Shown piece after piece: positions 16,271-24,299 of a stretch of 33,391 nucleotides of DNA. The translations under genes and the position numbers were made by a program. The stretch spans positions 1 through 33,391 of the forward strand of contig JACQVV010000017.1 in the NCBI GenBank assembly GCA_016209595.1, in the 5' to 3' direction. Source of the stretch: Planctomycetota bacterium (GTDB lineage Bacteria > Planctomycetota > JACQVV01). The notes below the pieces were generated by a model that was not told the origin of the DNA, did not search any database, and saw nothing but the letters and a program-made list of their open reading frames with translations. Each line of letters begins with the position of its first letter. The stretch's first letter is position 1.

Positions 16271-16668
16271 GCCGCGTTGGTCCGGCACGACCCAGCGGGC
16301 AGTCGGTTGTACAGGAGTGCTTCGATGATCTGCTCGATCAACTTGCCGGTCGCCGAGTCGCGGGCATCGACCACTATCGTCAGTCCTTGGTCTCCCAGAA
16401 GGACGTGGACCAGGGTGCTCTCGTTGCCCGGCGTGGCCCCGTGTTCGCGCCATGCGCACAGGCTCTGCGTGTCGCGGTAGATGAGTACCTCGCGCGACGG
16501 GCCGATCGGAAACACGTCGTCGATGGGCAGATGGTCCACGCCGTCCTTCGCCAAGTCCTCAACCAGTGCATCGGGCCACACATGCCGGATCATGCGCAGC
16601 ACGAAGTCGAGATCGTCCGGCCCCGGGCTCGGGGTCATGGGGACATGGATGTCATGGCCGCCGAACAT
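16267..16668 (-). CDS. Hypothetical protein, second gene of the lower-GC cassette
   Basis: This 133-residue soluble protein starts MFGGHDIHVPMTPSPGPDDL. It contains FVLRMIRHVWPDALVEDL, a strand EVLIYRDTQSLCAW, then STLVHVLLGDQGLTIVVDAR. It looks like a compact alpha/beta fold, but no family is recognised with confidence. The ATG at 16668 shares one base with the TGA of the preceding ART-like frame (TGATG); a GTG one codon earlier is possible. A sampled 60-base line here has about 58 percent GC against about 70 percent in a line from the DUF58 gene, which supports foreign origin. It may be a partner or immunity factor of the upstream ART-like protein, by analogy with polymorphic toxin cassettes. 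Confidence 0.75.
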   Translation of the reverse strand: MFGGHDIHVPMTPSPGPDDLDFVLRMIRHVWPDALVEDLAKDGVDHLPIDDVFPIGPSREVLIYRDTQSLCAWREHGATPGNESTLVHVLLGDQGLTIVVDARDSATGKLIEQIIEALLYNRLPAGSCRTNAA

Positions 16669-16975
16669 CACAACCCCGAGGGACCGTGAAACGTCTGACG
16701 ATCTGTTGTCACGTCATAGTCTTGGGGCGAGTAGAAGATGAAGGCTCCTCTGCCGCCGGGCAGCGGAGAGAGACCTATCGAGCCTTCGAAGCTGAACAAG
16801 AAGGCCAGCTTCGCCCTGGATATTCGCAAGCGCGCAGCCAGCGCCCGCTCCTCCGGCCCGAGAGTGGTGAAGTACGCGCCCCGGGGGTGGTCTCCGGGCG
16901 GCTGCGCCGCGATGAAGTGCCACTCTGCTGGCTGGAGATGGCCTTGTGGCCCGCGCTGTCGGTGAAGTGATTCAT
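16668..16975 (-). pseudogene. Frameshifted small ADP-ribosyltransferase-like gene (HYD1-type layout)
   Basis: Two frames together read as one compact protein. From the ATG at 16975 one frame gives MNHFTDSAGHKAISSQ. A second frame then gives EWHFIAAQPPGDHPRGAYFT and continues through LAARLRISRAKLAFLFSF and GGRGAFIFYSPQDYDVTTDR to the TGA at 16668. The switch falls near 16925-16930; inserting one base after AISSQ would join them. The N-terminal His-Phe-Thr, the GAYFT and the small size fit the HYD1-like ADP-ribosyltransferase toxin layout as I recall it. The second frame alone can start at an ATG at 16982, but then lacks the HFT segment and has an unlikely N-terminus. A real one-base deletion, an assembly error, or programmed frameshifting are all possible. 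Confidence 0.55.
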
Positions 16976-17134
16976 GGCACATCAGGTTACCACGACCGGG
17001 TCGTACCTGCGCCACGCCAGACGCACAGATCGACGCCTTGAACGCGAGCCCTGGTCGGAAAGCGTCCTTCCTTGTTTTCAGACAGTCCCGAGCTTCAGGT
17101 ATAGTGCAACCAGGCTCCCGGGAGAGCCCCTTCG

Positions 17135-18367
17135 TCACTCCCGGCACGGGGCCGCGACTTCGCGGCGTAGCCGCTCCATGAGCTCGATCAGGAGCTGCCG
17201 GGGGAGGCCCAGGACCGTGCTCCGGTCGCCGTCCACCGCCTCGAACGGGAGCGCGGACCCGTCGGCGATGTCGTAGGCCCCCGCCTTCCCGCGCGATTTT
17301 CCGGCGCCGACGTACTCGCGAATCCGCTCGGGGGGGATCACGCCGAAGCGCACGTAGGCGCTCGCGCACCCTTCGACGTACCGCCCGGTCGCCGGGTCGA
17401 GGAGCACGAGGCCGGTGAGGACCTCGTGCCGGTCGTCCGAGAGCAGTTCGAGAATCCGCGCGGCCTCGGCGTCGTCGGGGGGCTTGCCCACGACCTGGCC
17501 GTCGTGAACGATCGTCGTGTCGGCGCCGAGGATCCAGCCCTGCCGGATCCGCGCTCCGATCGCGCGGGCCTTGCGCAGAGCGAGCTCGCGCACGACGTCC
17601 CGGGGCGGCATCCCCGGGGGCGTCTCCTCGCTCGCGCCGGACGGCACGACCGTGAAGTCCATCCCCATCGCGGCGAGGATCTCCCGGCGCGTCTCGCTCG
17701 CCGAGGCGAGCACGATCGGGAACTCCCGCCACCAGACGCCCGATCCGTGCTCCGTCGCCGCGACGGCCGCCCGGTCCAGGAGTTGCCGCTCGGCGCGGAG
17801 GATCCGGCGCGTCTCGCGCCGCCGCAGGAGGAGGAGCAACCGCTGCCGGAGCGCCTGCGAGCGCCGGGCGGCGGCGAGCGCGACCGGGTAGGACGCGAGC
17901 GCGAGCGCCGTCCCGACGAGGATGCACCCCGTCCAGAGCGGGACCCCGAAGTCCCCGAGCGCGATCCGGACGACCTCCTCGACCTGCCGCCAGAAACCGG
18001 CGTCGTCCGGGATCCGCGCGCCGAATGCCTCGTACCCGAGAGGCGACCGGCCCAGGACGAAGCAGCCCACCCGGTAGCACGTCCAGTAGATCGGGACGGC
18101 GGTGAGCGGGTTCACCACCCAGGAGAGGAGACACCCCGCGACCACGCTGAACCGCACGCGAAACCTCTTCAGGAGCGTCCAGAGCGCGATCGTGATCGCC
18201 ATCTGGGCCGGCATCGTCGGGGTGATCGCGACCCAGAGCCCGAGCGAGACCCCCAGCGCGATCGACTCCGGGGTGTCGTCGATCCCCAGGACCGGCCGGA
18301 GGATCCTGCGCTGCACGAAGGCGCCGGCCGGACCGAGAATCCTCCGTTTGACGAACTCAAGCTTCAT
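17135..18367 (-). CDS. DUF2062 membrane domain fused to Maf-type nucleotide pyrophosphatase
   Basis: This 410-residue fusion is unusual. Residues 1-165 are a DUF2062 domain with membrane helices: ESIALGVSLGLWVAITPTMP, ALWTLLKRFRVRFSVVAGCL, SWVVNPLTAVPIYW, and a helix near 146-165. A charged linker (168-205) leads to a Maf domain (215-400). It carries VLASASETRREIL, ALRKARAIGAR, ILGADTTIVHDGQVVGKP with the catalytic-site Asp283, DDRHEVLTGL, KAGAYDIADGSA and STVLGLPRQLL. Maf proteins hydrolyse non-canonical or modified nucleoside triphosphates. DUF2062 is of unknown function. The ATG at 18367 is used because earlier in-frame sequence runs into the divergent promoter region. There is no internal stop or frameshift, and both domains look intact, so this is a genuine fusion that would tether Maf activity to the membrane. 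Confidence 0.9.
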   Translation of the reverse strand: MKLEFVKRRILGPAGAFVQRRILRPVLGIDDTPESIALGVSLGLWVAITPTMPAQMAITIALWTLLKRFRVRFSVVAGCLLSWVVNPLTAVPIYWTCYRVGCFVLGRSPLGYEAFGARIPDDAGFWRQVEEVVRIALGDFGVPLWTGCILVGTALALASYPVALAAARRSQALRQRLLLLLRRRETRRILRAERQLLDRAAVAATEHGSGVWWREFPIVLASASETRREILAAMGMDFTVVPSGASEETPPGMPPRDVVRELALRKARAIGARIRQGWILGADTTIVHDGQVVGKPPDDAEAARILELLSDDRHEVLTGLVLLDPATGRYVEGCASAYVRFGVIPPERIREYVGAGKSRGKAGAYDIADGSALPFEAVDGDRSTVLGLPRQLLIELMERLRREVAAPCRE

Positions 18368-18414
18368 CGCGTGTCGGACGGACTCCAGCGGACGCGAAAG
18401 TCTAGCACACTCGG

Positions 18415-18444
18415 TTGACAGACCCGAGATCGGGCGCCTACGAT
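18415..18444 (+). promoter_or_regulatory. Sigma70-type promoter for the plus-strand exported-protein gene
   Basis: TTGACA (18415-18420) and TACGAT (18439-18444) are separated by 18 bases. Initiation near 18451 leaves a leader of about 47 bases before the AGGAG at 18487-18491. It lies in the divergent gap with the DUF2062-Maf gene. On the opposite strand an extended -10 (TGC then TAGACT) could serve that gene, but its -35 is poor. Confidence 0.65.
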
Positions 18445-18497
18445 CTACTCTCGGCTCGTTCGTCCACCCGAAGTTTTCGATCCGTGAGGAGAACATG

Positions 18498-19943
18498 ATG
18501 ATGAGCCGATCCGCGTGGTGGCTCGCCCTCCTGGCGAGTTCCTTCTTCCCGGCGGCAGGACTGGCCCAGGACGAAGAAGAACCGGGCGAGGGGGCCGAGA
18601 AGGAGGCTCCCGGAACCGAGGAGAAGGTCCTCTCCAAGCTCAACCTCGGGATCTACCAGGAGGAGACGAGGGAAAACTCAGGATTCAGCCAGCTCATCCC
18701 CTTCTACACCTACCGGTACGACCGGCGGAGCAAGGAAAGCGAGCTCGTCGTCTGGCCGCTCCTCACGGGATACCGGAGCGACGAGAACTCCGACCTCTTC
18801 TTCAGCCTGCCCATCCTGACGCAGTCGGGAACGCGGCGGCTCCCGGACCGGACCGTGCGCGGCTTCGTTTCTCTTCCGATCCTCACCGTGAGCGAGCACG
18901 AGACGTCGACCAAGGGCGAGGACCGCAGCATGTGGTTCTCGGTCCCACTCCTCTCGCTCTCCCAGTCGCAGACCGCGAAGCAGGACAAGGCCACGTTCCG
19001 CTACTCCGCCTACGCGAACGTCCTCTTCCAGACGCGCGACCTGCAGTTCGACTTCCAGACTCCGGCCGGGAAGGAGGAGTCGGTGCACGTGCAGCGCTGG
19101 GCATTCACCCCCTTCCACATGAAGAAGGAGCTCGACTTCTTCACGGCCAAGGACGCCTGGTGGAACCGCGACCGCGAGACCCAGTTCCTCTACCTCTGGG
19201 ACTTCGCCCTCTTCGACCACCACGTCCGGCACAACCGCTCCTTCCCGGGCGCCTATCTCGACGAGTACGAATGGACCGTGCAGGACCGCTACGATCTCTC
19301 CGCGATCCGGGCGGACATGATCGAGGGCGGCGGGGAAGTCGAACCGATCGACCATTTCGGCTTCCTCGACCCCGTGTTCAACTTCGAGTCGAACACGTCC
19401 GACTACAGCCGGCTCGAGTTCGGCCCCTTCTTCATGCACCGGCGGCACGGGGACGCCGACGAATGGCACGTCACGCCCCTCTTCACGAGCTTCCGGGAGG
19501 ACGGCGTCCACTTCGACCCGTTCCTCTCCTTCCAGAAGATGTTCCCCCTCTCCTACTACGACGAGAACTCCGGGAAGGCGGACATCCTCTGGCCGCTCAT
19601 CCACTTCCAGGACCAGGACGACCTCAAGATCTGGCGAGTCCGGACGCGCTTCCTCTTCGACTACCACGAACGCGGGACCTACACGTCGTTCGACCTCGTC
19701 GAGGGGCTCCTCTACGACCACAAGTGGGGTCGCGGGCGACGAGAAGTGGACGTCCTCGGGGGGGTCCTGTTCAACCAGAAAGAGAACCCGCCCGGCCAGA
19801 CTTCCAGCTGGGAGATCCTGAAGGGCGTGATCTACGGCGAGGAGGAGACCCCCGAGGCGAGCTACATCAAGGTCTTCCTCCTCAAGTTCAAGACGCGGGA
19901 CAAGGTCCCGCCGCCGGAGGAAGAAGAGGAGAAAGACGAGTAG
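18498..19943 (+). CDS. Exported protein of unknown function, possible outer-membrane beta-barrel
   Basis: This 481-residue protein is the only plus-strand gene. A signal peptide (MMSRSAWWLALLASSFFPAAG, cleavage near LAQ) is followed by a short acidic stretch and many alternating aromatic strands: FSQLIPFYTYRYDRRSKES, VVWPLLTGYRSDENSDLFFS, LPILTQSG, FVSLPILTVSE, DILWPLIHFQDQDD. The pattern of recurring W/F-P-L strands between polar turns suggests a beta-barrel or repeated beta-sheet protein of the cell envelope. The C-terminus ends in an acidic tail, not a typical barrel-terminal aromatic. There are three consecutive ATGs; the second (18498) sits 6 bases after AGGAG, the best spacing. No family is recognised. 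It converges on the next operon with only 4 bases between stop codons. Confidence 0.8.
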   Translation: MMSRSAWWLALLASSFFPAAGLAQDEEEPGEGAEKEAPGTEEKVLSKLNLGIYQEETRENSGFSQLIPFYTYRYDRRSKESELVVWPLLTGYRSDENSDLFFSLPILTQSGTRRLPDRTVRGFVSLPILTVSEHETSTKGEDRSMWFSVPLLSLSQSQTAKQDKATFRYSAYANVLFQTRDLQFDFQTPAGKEESVHVQRWAFTPFHMKKELDFFTAKDAWWNRDRETQFLYLWDFALFDHHVRHNRSFPGAYLDEYEWTVQDRYDLSAIRADMIEGGGEVEPIDHFGFLDPVFNFESNTSDYSRLEFGPFFMHRRHGDADEWHVTPLFTSFREDGVHFDPFLSFQKMFPLSYYDENSGKADILWPLIHFQDQDDLKIWRVRTRFLFDYHERGTYTSFDLVEGLLYDHKWGRGRREVDVLGGVLFNQKENPPGQTSSWEILKGVIYGEEETPEASYIKVFLLKFKTRDKVPPPEEEEEKDE

Positions 19944-19947
19944 GGAG

Positions 19948-20478
19948 TCAGTCCGGCACGAGCAGCTCGCGCCCGCAGTCGCACTCGAACTTCTCCCCCG
20001 GCTCGCGGTCGAAGACGATGTGGCGCTTGTCGCACTTCGGACAGATAACGAGGTAGCCCTGCTGGCGGCGCAGGATCTCCTCGACCTGCCCGCGCGTGAG
20101 CAAGCCCCTCCCGACCAGGACTTCCCCCAGCCGGAAACGGAGCCCCCGCTTGGCGAGTTGGGCCTGCTCCGCGCAGGCGGCGCGGATGTCGTCCTGGGAG
20201 AGGAGCCCGAGCTGGATCGCCAGGAAGCCGAACATCCGGTCCGCCTCCCGCTCGACCTTGCGGGTGTCGGTAGAGGAGAGCTTCTCCTTCTGGAACTCCA
20301 GGAGATCGCGGAGCTCGTCCCGCGTCAGGTATCCCCTTTCCAGGAGGATCGTCCCCAGGAGGTGCGGGTTGCCGCCATCCCGCTGGATGCGGACGCACTC
20401 CTCCATCTCCTCGGGGCTGACGAAACCGAAGGCGACGGCGATCTTGCCGAGCAGGTTGTCCTCGGGGCGCATGGCCAT
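19948..20478 (-). CDS. Small MshEN-like repeat protein with C-terminal zinc ribbon
   Basis: This 176-residue protein is built of four 24-residue motifs that fit the repeat of the MshEN/GspE N-terminal (cyclic-di-GMP-binding) domain. They begin LLGKIAVAFGFVS (9), LLGTILLERGYLT (40), MFGFLAIQLGLLS (82) and RLGEVLVGRGLLT (116), each ending in Gln. Within pairs the motif starts are 31 and 34 residues apart. Residues 146-168 form a zinc ribbon: CPKC, then CDCG. The same repeat builds the two large proteins at 29026-32656. The ATG at 20478 (or 20472) follows the zinc-finger membrane protein gene by 23 bases, so it is likely the last gene of that operon. Cyclic-di-GMP binding is inferred from the motif only. 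Confidence 0.82.
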   Translation of the reverse strand: MAMRPEDNLLGKIAVAFGFVSPEEMEECVRIQRDGGNPHLLGTILLERGYLTRDELRDLLEFQKEKLSSTDTRKVEREADRMFGFLAIQLGLLSQDDIRAACAEQAQLAKRGLRFRLGEVLVGRGLLTRGQVEEILRRQQGYLVICPKCDKRHIVFDREPGEKFECDCGRELLVPD

Positions 20479-20501
20479 CGGCAACGATTGTACGACGAAG
20501 A

Positions 20502-21146
20502 CTACAAGAGCTTGAACACGAGGCACGGGAACGCGACCGCGTAGAGTCCGACCAGGAGGTAGGCGAGCGCGCTCGCCGGCGGGCGCTCGTGACGGTGGCG
20601 GCGAACGAGGAGCGCGTACCCCTCGACGAAGAGCCGGGAGGCGCGCTTGCCGAAGAGCCCCCAGAGGAGGCCCGCGTGCCCGGCCGCGGCGACGAGGGCG
20701 CCCAGCCCGACGAGCGGGTCCCCTTTCGTCGCCGCGAACCGGACGAGCATCGCGAGGAAGCTCGTGCACACGAGGACGAGGAGGAGTACTCGGGCGCGCG
20801 GGTCGAAGCGGCGCACCGCCTCCCCCAGGACGGCGAGGGGAGTGACAGCGCCCGTCGCGAGAGGGAAAACCCAGACGAGATCCGCTCGCTCGTCGTGGAA
20901 CTTGAAGAGCAGGGTCGCGAAGGCGGCGAGCGCGATCCCGTAGCTCGCGAGCCCCACGGCGCGGACGCGGCTCTCCGCGACGAGATCCCGCCGGCCCGGG
21001 GCGCCGCCCGCGGCGGCGCAGTCGGCGCAAATCTTCCCGGTTCCGCCTTTCTTCAGGCACGCGCGGCAGACGAACGACCCGCAGCCGTCGCAGGCGTAGG
21101 CCGCGGGGGCCTCGGGGTGGTAGACGCAGCGGGGGCCGGCTGTCAC
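20502..21146 (-). CDS. B-box-type zinc-finger membrane protein
   Basis: This 214-residue protein has an N-terminal double zinc site: CVYHPEAPAAYACDGCG, then FVCRACL, then KICADCAA. This is the CxxH/C...CxxC spacing of the short B-box-like fingers found ahead of membrane domains in bacteria. After residue 65 come about five hydrophobic helices (GLASYGIALAAFATLLF, VWVFPLATGAVTPLAVLG, VLLLVLVCTSFLAMLVRF, LGALVAAAGHAGLLWGLFG, LAYLLVGLYAVAFPCLVF). The GTG start is supported by GAGGA 7 bases upstream and by its 4-base GTGA overlap with the RDD gene. It resembles the 100-residue finger protein at 28712-29014 in the same operon. The function is unknown; a membrane adaptor is plausible. Confidence 0.82.
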   Translation of the reverse strand: MTAGPRCVYHPEAPAAYACDGCGSFVCRACLKKGGTGKICADCAAAGGAPGRRDLVAESRVRAVGLASYGIALAAFATLLFKFHDERADLVWVFPLATGAVTPLAVLGEAVRRFDPRARVLLLVLVCTSFLAMLVRFAATKGDPLVGLGALVAAAGHAGLLWGLFGKRASRLFVEGYALLVRRHRHERPPASALAYLLVGLYAVAFPCLVFKLL

Positions 21147-21946
21147 GAAGGGTTCCTCCCCGGCCAGAAGGACGACCCCTCGACCAGGATGCTCCCCACG
21201 CCCGCGACGAAACGCTCGTCGGAGAGATACGGGGGTACGGAGGCGCCGAGCTTCATCTCCAGGAGCTCGCGCGTTCCCGAGAGTAGCCTGGCCCGGGAGT
21301 CCATGTCGAGCGAATGGCGGCGGAGGCAGAGCTGCACCACGAGGTCTCTCTCGTCCGGCGCCACGGCGGAGAGGATGCGCCACCGGAAGCCGGGGTCGGC
21401 CAGGAATTCCCCGGAAGCCCACTCTCCCCGCGTCCGCGCGGCCCTGGGAGCGACCCGCCGCTCCTCGCGAATGACGACCGTCCCCGCCGCGAGGTCCCCC
21501 AGGCGCTGCCCGCGGCGCGTGAAGAAGACCGCGGCGGCGCCGATCCCCCCGAAGCCCGGCATCATGTCCACGACCCGGAAGAGATTCCTCAGAATGGAAG
21601 GACCGAGCGCGAGCGGCACTCCCGTCTCCTGGATCACGCGGAGGCGGAGCGCCTTCTTCCCCAGGGACCGCCCCCTCGTCCAGCTCTCCAGCACGGTGAA
21701 GTAGAGAGGCGGAACGAGAAAGAAGAGGGCGACGAAGACGACCGGCGTGAGACCCTGGCCCATTCCGGAGAGCCCGGCGACGATCGACACGAAGCACCCG
21801 AGGAGGAAGAGGACGCCCGCGATCACGCACTGGTCGATGAACCAGGCGTAGAAGCGGCTGGCGAGGTTGGCGATCTCGAAGTCGAAGTCCACGTTCTCCG
21901 GCGTCCAGACTCTGAGCCGGCTGACGTCGGCCGCGCGCGCGCTCAC
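21143..21946 (-). CDS. RDD-family membrane protein
   Basis: This 267-residue protein has an RDD domain: LASRFYAWFIDQCVIAGVLF with the family Arg and Asp, a second helix pair (TPVVFVALFFLVPPLYFTVL), then SWTRGRSLGKKALRLRVIQ and RRGQRLGDLAAGTVVI near residue 150. The C-terminal 100 residues form a soluble extension (RWRILSAVAPDERDLVVQLC). RDD proteins are membrane proteins whose role is mostly unclear; some act in ion transport. The GTG start has GGAGG 7 bases upstream and overlaps the SpoIIM gene stop (GTGA). RDD and SpoIIM genes commonly sit beside MoxR/DUF58 genes. Confidence 0.9.
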   Translation of the reverse strand: MSARAADVSRLRVWTPENVDFDFEIANLASRFYAWFIDQCVIAGVLFLLGCFVSIVAGLSGMGQGLTPVVFVALFFLVPPLYFTVLESWTRGRSLGKKALRLRVIQETGVPLALGPSILRNLFRVVDMMPGFGGIGAAAVFFTRRGQRLGDLAAGTVVIREERRVAPRAARTRGEWASGEFLADPGFRWRILSAVAPDERDLVVQLCLRRHSLDMDSRARLLSGTRELLEMKLGASVPPYLSDERFVAGVGSILVEGSSFWPGRNPS

Positions 21947-22986
21947 GGATTCGCCTCCTCGCCTTCCCGGAAGAGCATGAGCGGCCCCGCCGCGGGGGCC
22001 GCGGGAGCGGCCTTCCTCCTGCCCGCGAGGAGGAGCCAGGAATAGACGAGCGCGCCCATCCCGAGAGCGAACAGGACCTTGAGCCCGTACGACAGGACGG
22101 GCTCGTTCACCTGAGAGATCGAGCCCTCGATCATCCCGGCGAGGAGGAAGAGCGGGGCGGTCCCGAGGACAAGGCGCGCGGCGGCCGGGCCCCGGATCCG
22201 GAGCGCGTCGCGGACGCTCCTGAGCCCCGGCCGGACGACGACCCTCCCCACGACGAGTCCCGCCGCTCCGCACAGGACGACCGCGGTGAGTTCCGGGATG
22301 CCGTGCGGGAGGATCCAGGCGAAGAAGAACACCGTGGCGTGCCAGCCGGACTGCACGTAGTCGGCCATGAGCGCGCCCAGCATGAGGCCGTTGGCGAAGA
22401 GCATGACGAAGGTGAGGACTCCCCACGCGATCCCGACCGCGAAGGCAAGCACCCCGACCTTGAAGTTGTGGGTGAAGAAGAACCCCGTCAGGAAGCCCGA
22501 CTGCTCCAGCGTGAAGACGTCGCCTCCCGACTCCAGGGCATCGATCCGTTCGTTCGGTGCCTGGACCTGGTGCTCGGCGGGCACCAGGAACTCGCGCGAT
22601 CGCGAGTCGGCGAAGAGCGCCACGAAGCCGAAGAGCGTCCCGGCGAGGAGGCAGGCGGCCGAGGCCGCGACTGCCCGGCTCTCCCTCCGGACGGTGCGGG
22701 GCACCTCGGCGGCGTAGAAGGTCCAGAGGTCCTTCACGCCGAAGCGCCGCCCGCGGTAGATCGCCGCGTAGCAGCGGGCGATCAGGTTGTTGAGGTACTC
22801 GATCACCGCGGGGTTCCTCGTCTCCGTCCGCACTCGGATCGAGTCGCTGGAGGCCTTCCGGTAGAGCCGGCAGAGCCGATCGGCCTCGTCTTCCGTGAGC
22901 CGGACGCCCGACTCCAGGCGGTCCACCAGGCCCTCGAGGTACTGCCACTCGTCGCGGCGGACCTCGAGGAACAGGTTCAGGTCCAT
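21943..22986 (-). CDS. SpoIIM-family (stage II sporulation protein M-like) membrane protein
   Basis: This 347-residue protein has a soluble helical N-terminus (MDLNLFLEVRRDEWQYLEGL, then LTEDEADRLCRLYRKASSD) and at least six membrane helices. Family marks include FFFTHNFKVGVLAFAVGIAW, LMLGALMADY and FFFAWILPHGIPELTAVVL. SpoIIM in B. subtilis works with cell-wall hydrolases during engulfment; homologues in non-spore-formers often lie, as here, in MoxR-DUF58 clusters and probably act at the membrane or wall. The C-terminus is Ala/Pro-rich and ends in REGEEANP. The ATG shares one base with the TAA of the DUF58 gene (TAATG). Confidence 0.9.
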   Translation of the reverse strand: MDLNLFLEVRRDEWQYLEGLVDRLESGVRLTEDEADRLCRLYRKASSDSIRVRTETRNPAVIEYLNNLIARCYAAIYRGRRFGVKDLWTFYAAEVPRTVRRESRAVAASAACLLAGTLFGFVALFADSRSREFLVPAEHQVQAPNERIDALESGGDVFTLEQSGFLTGFFFTHNFKVGVLAFAVGIAWGVLTFVMLFANGLMLGALMADYVQSGWHATVFFFAWILPHGIPELTAVVLCGAAGLVVGRVVVRPGLRSVRDALRIRGPAAARLVLGTAPLFLLAGMIEGSISQVNEPVLSYGLKVLFALGMGALVYSWLLLAGRRKAAPAAPAAGPLMLFREGEEANP

Positions 22987-24296
22987 TACAGTCGCCTCGT
23001 CGCCTTGAGATCCAGGTACTTGTTCACCGCCTTCACCGTGATCTCCTCGGGGCTCCCCTCGATCATCAGGATCCCCCGGCTCCCGAGCTCCGCGATCTTC
23101 CGGCTCCTCTCGACCAGCATGCGGGTCGCGACCGCTCGGCGGTAGACGTCGCCCGTCCCCTCGGGCGCGGTGCGCGCCATCCGCTCGATCCCCACATCGG
23201 TCATCGAGATGACGAGCGGGAGGTGCTTGGGGCGGAGGACGCGGACCGAAGCCAGTAGCGTCTCGCCGCCTTCCTCGTCGATCAGGTCGGTGAAGAGGAC
23301 GACGAGACTTCGCCGGCGAACCCTCGCGAGCAGCCGCTTCATCACCTGCCGGAAGTTGACCGAGGTGTACCGCGCCCGCACGGCGTACAGGTTCTCCAGG
23401 ATCCGGTAGAGCGCCGTCCGGCCGCGGCTGGGCGCGACGAAGAGGTCGAGGTCGTGGGAGTAGACGGCGAGCCCCACGTTGTCGCCGTTTTCGAGCGCGG
23501 TGAGTCCGAGCATCAGCGCGGCGTTCACCGCGTACTCGAGCTTCGAGAGGCTCCCGACCCGGGTCGCCATCATCCGGCCGGCGTCGATGCACAGGACGAC
23601 GTTCTGGCTCCGCTCCGGGCGGAAGTGCTCCGTAACGGGGCTCATCCGCTTGGCGGTCGCCTTCCAGTTGATCGTGCGGTAGTCGTCGCCGGGCATGTAG
23701 GAGCGGAGCTCCTCGAACTCGTGCCCCTGGGAGACGCCGCGGATCACGTTCAGGCCCATGAGCCGGAGGTGGTGCGAACGGTTGAGGATGCGGTACTTCT
23801 TCACCTCGATGAGATCCGGATAGACCTTGACCGACTCCGAGGCCGGCACCCGGCAGTCGATCGCGGCGAGCCCCGGGAGCCCGGAGATCCGCAAGTGGAT
23901 GTCGCCGAACCGGAAGTCGCCGCGGCCGGTCGGGCTGACCGCGTAGCGGACCTCGGCCCGCGAGTAGGAAGCGAGCCGGACGCGGCGGAGAGGCTTTTCG
24001 CCCAGGAAGGACTCGGGAAACTCGTCTCGCACCACGACGATGAGAGGAACCGGGACGAAGCTCTCGAGCTCGATCGAGACCCAGTTCTTCTCGCCGAGCG
24101 ATAGACGCGGCTCGTGCCCGCGCCGCGCCCGGACGTTCGCCGCTCGCGCGAGCAGCACCCCCTCGGCGAGGAACGCGACGAGGAGGGCCATGTCGTAGAC
24201 GCCCGCGGCGTAGACGAGTCCCGGCCACGTCCCGGCGAACGCGAGCGGGACGAGCCCGAGGGCGAAGAGGATCACCAGGCGGCGGGTCGGGAGCAC
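22986..24296 (-). CDS. DUF58 domain protein (vWA-like)
   Basis: This 436-residue protein has two N-terminal membrane helices (LVILFALGLVPLAFAGTW, YDMALLVAFLAEGVLLA), a beta-rich region and the DUF58 core. The core reads EFEELRSYMPGDDYRTINWK, ATAKRMSPVTEHFRPERSQN, then VVLCIDAGRMM. DUF58 proteins share a von Willebrand A-type fold and partner with MoxR AAA+ ATPases. The vWA metal site would be DxSxS; here it is DAGRM, so classic MIDAS metal binding is unlikely. The C-terminal part (LVVLFTDLIDEEGGETLLAS) completes the sheet. The start is GTG and the MoxR gene ends 3 bases upstream. Confidence 0.93.
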   Translation of the reverse strand: MLPTRRLVILFALGLVPLAFAGTWPGLVYAAGVYDMALLVAFLAEGVLLARAANVRARRGHEPRLSLGEKNWVSIELESFVPVPLIVVVRDEFPESFLGEKPLRRVRLASYSRAEVRYAVSPTGRGDFRFGDIHLRISGLPGLAAIDCRVPASESVKVYPDLIEVKKYRILNRSHHLRLMGLNVIRGVSQGHEFEELRSYMPGDDYRTINWKATAKRMSPVTEHFRPERSQNVVLCIDAGRMMATRVGSLSKLEYAVNAALMLGLTALENGDNVGLAVYSHDLDLFVAPSRGRTALYRILENLYAVRARYTSVNFRQVMKRLLARVRRRSLVVLFTDLIDEEGGETLLASVRVLRPKHLPLVISMTDVGIERMARTAPEGTGDVYRRAVATRMLVERSRKIAELGSRGILMIEGSPEEITVKAVNKYLDLKATRRL

Positions 24297-24299
24297 GGG

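Noticed and set aside
16976..17134. Possible gene or small RNA between the ART remnant and the Maf gene
   Set aside because: No convincing ORF, tRNA-like fold or strong promoter was seen in these 159 bases.
18368..18643. Longer start for the DUF2062-Maf protein
   Set aside because: The extension crosses the divergent promoter and the first codons of the opposite gene and has no domain.
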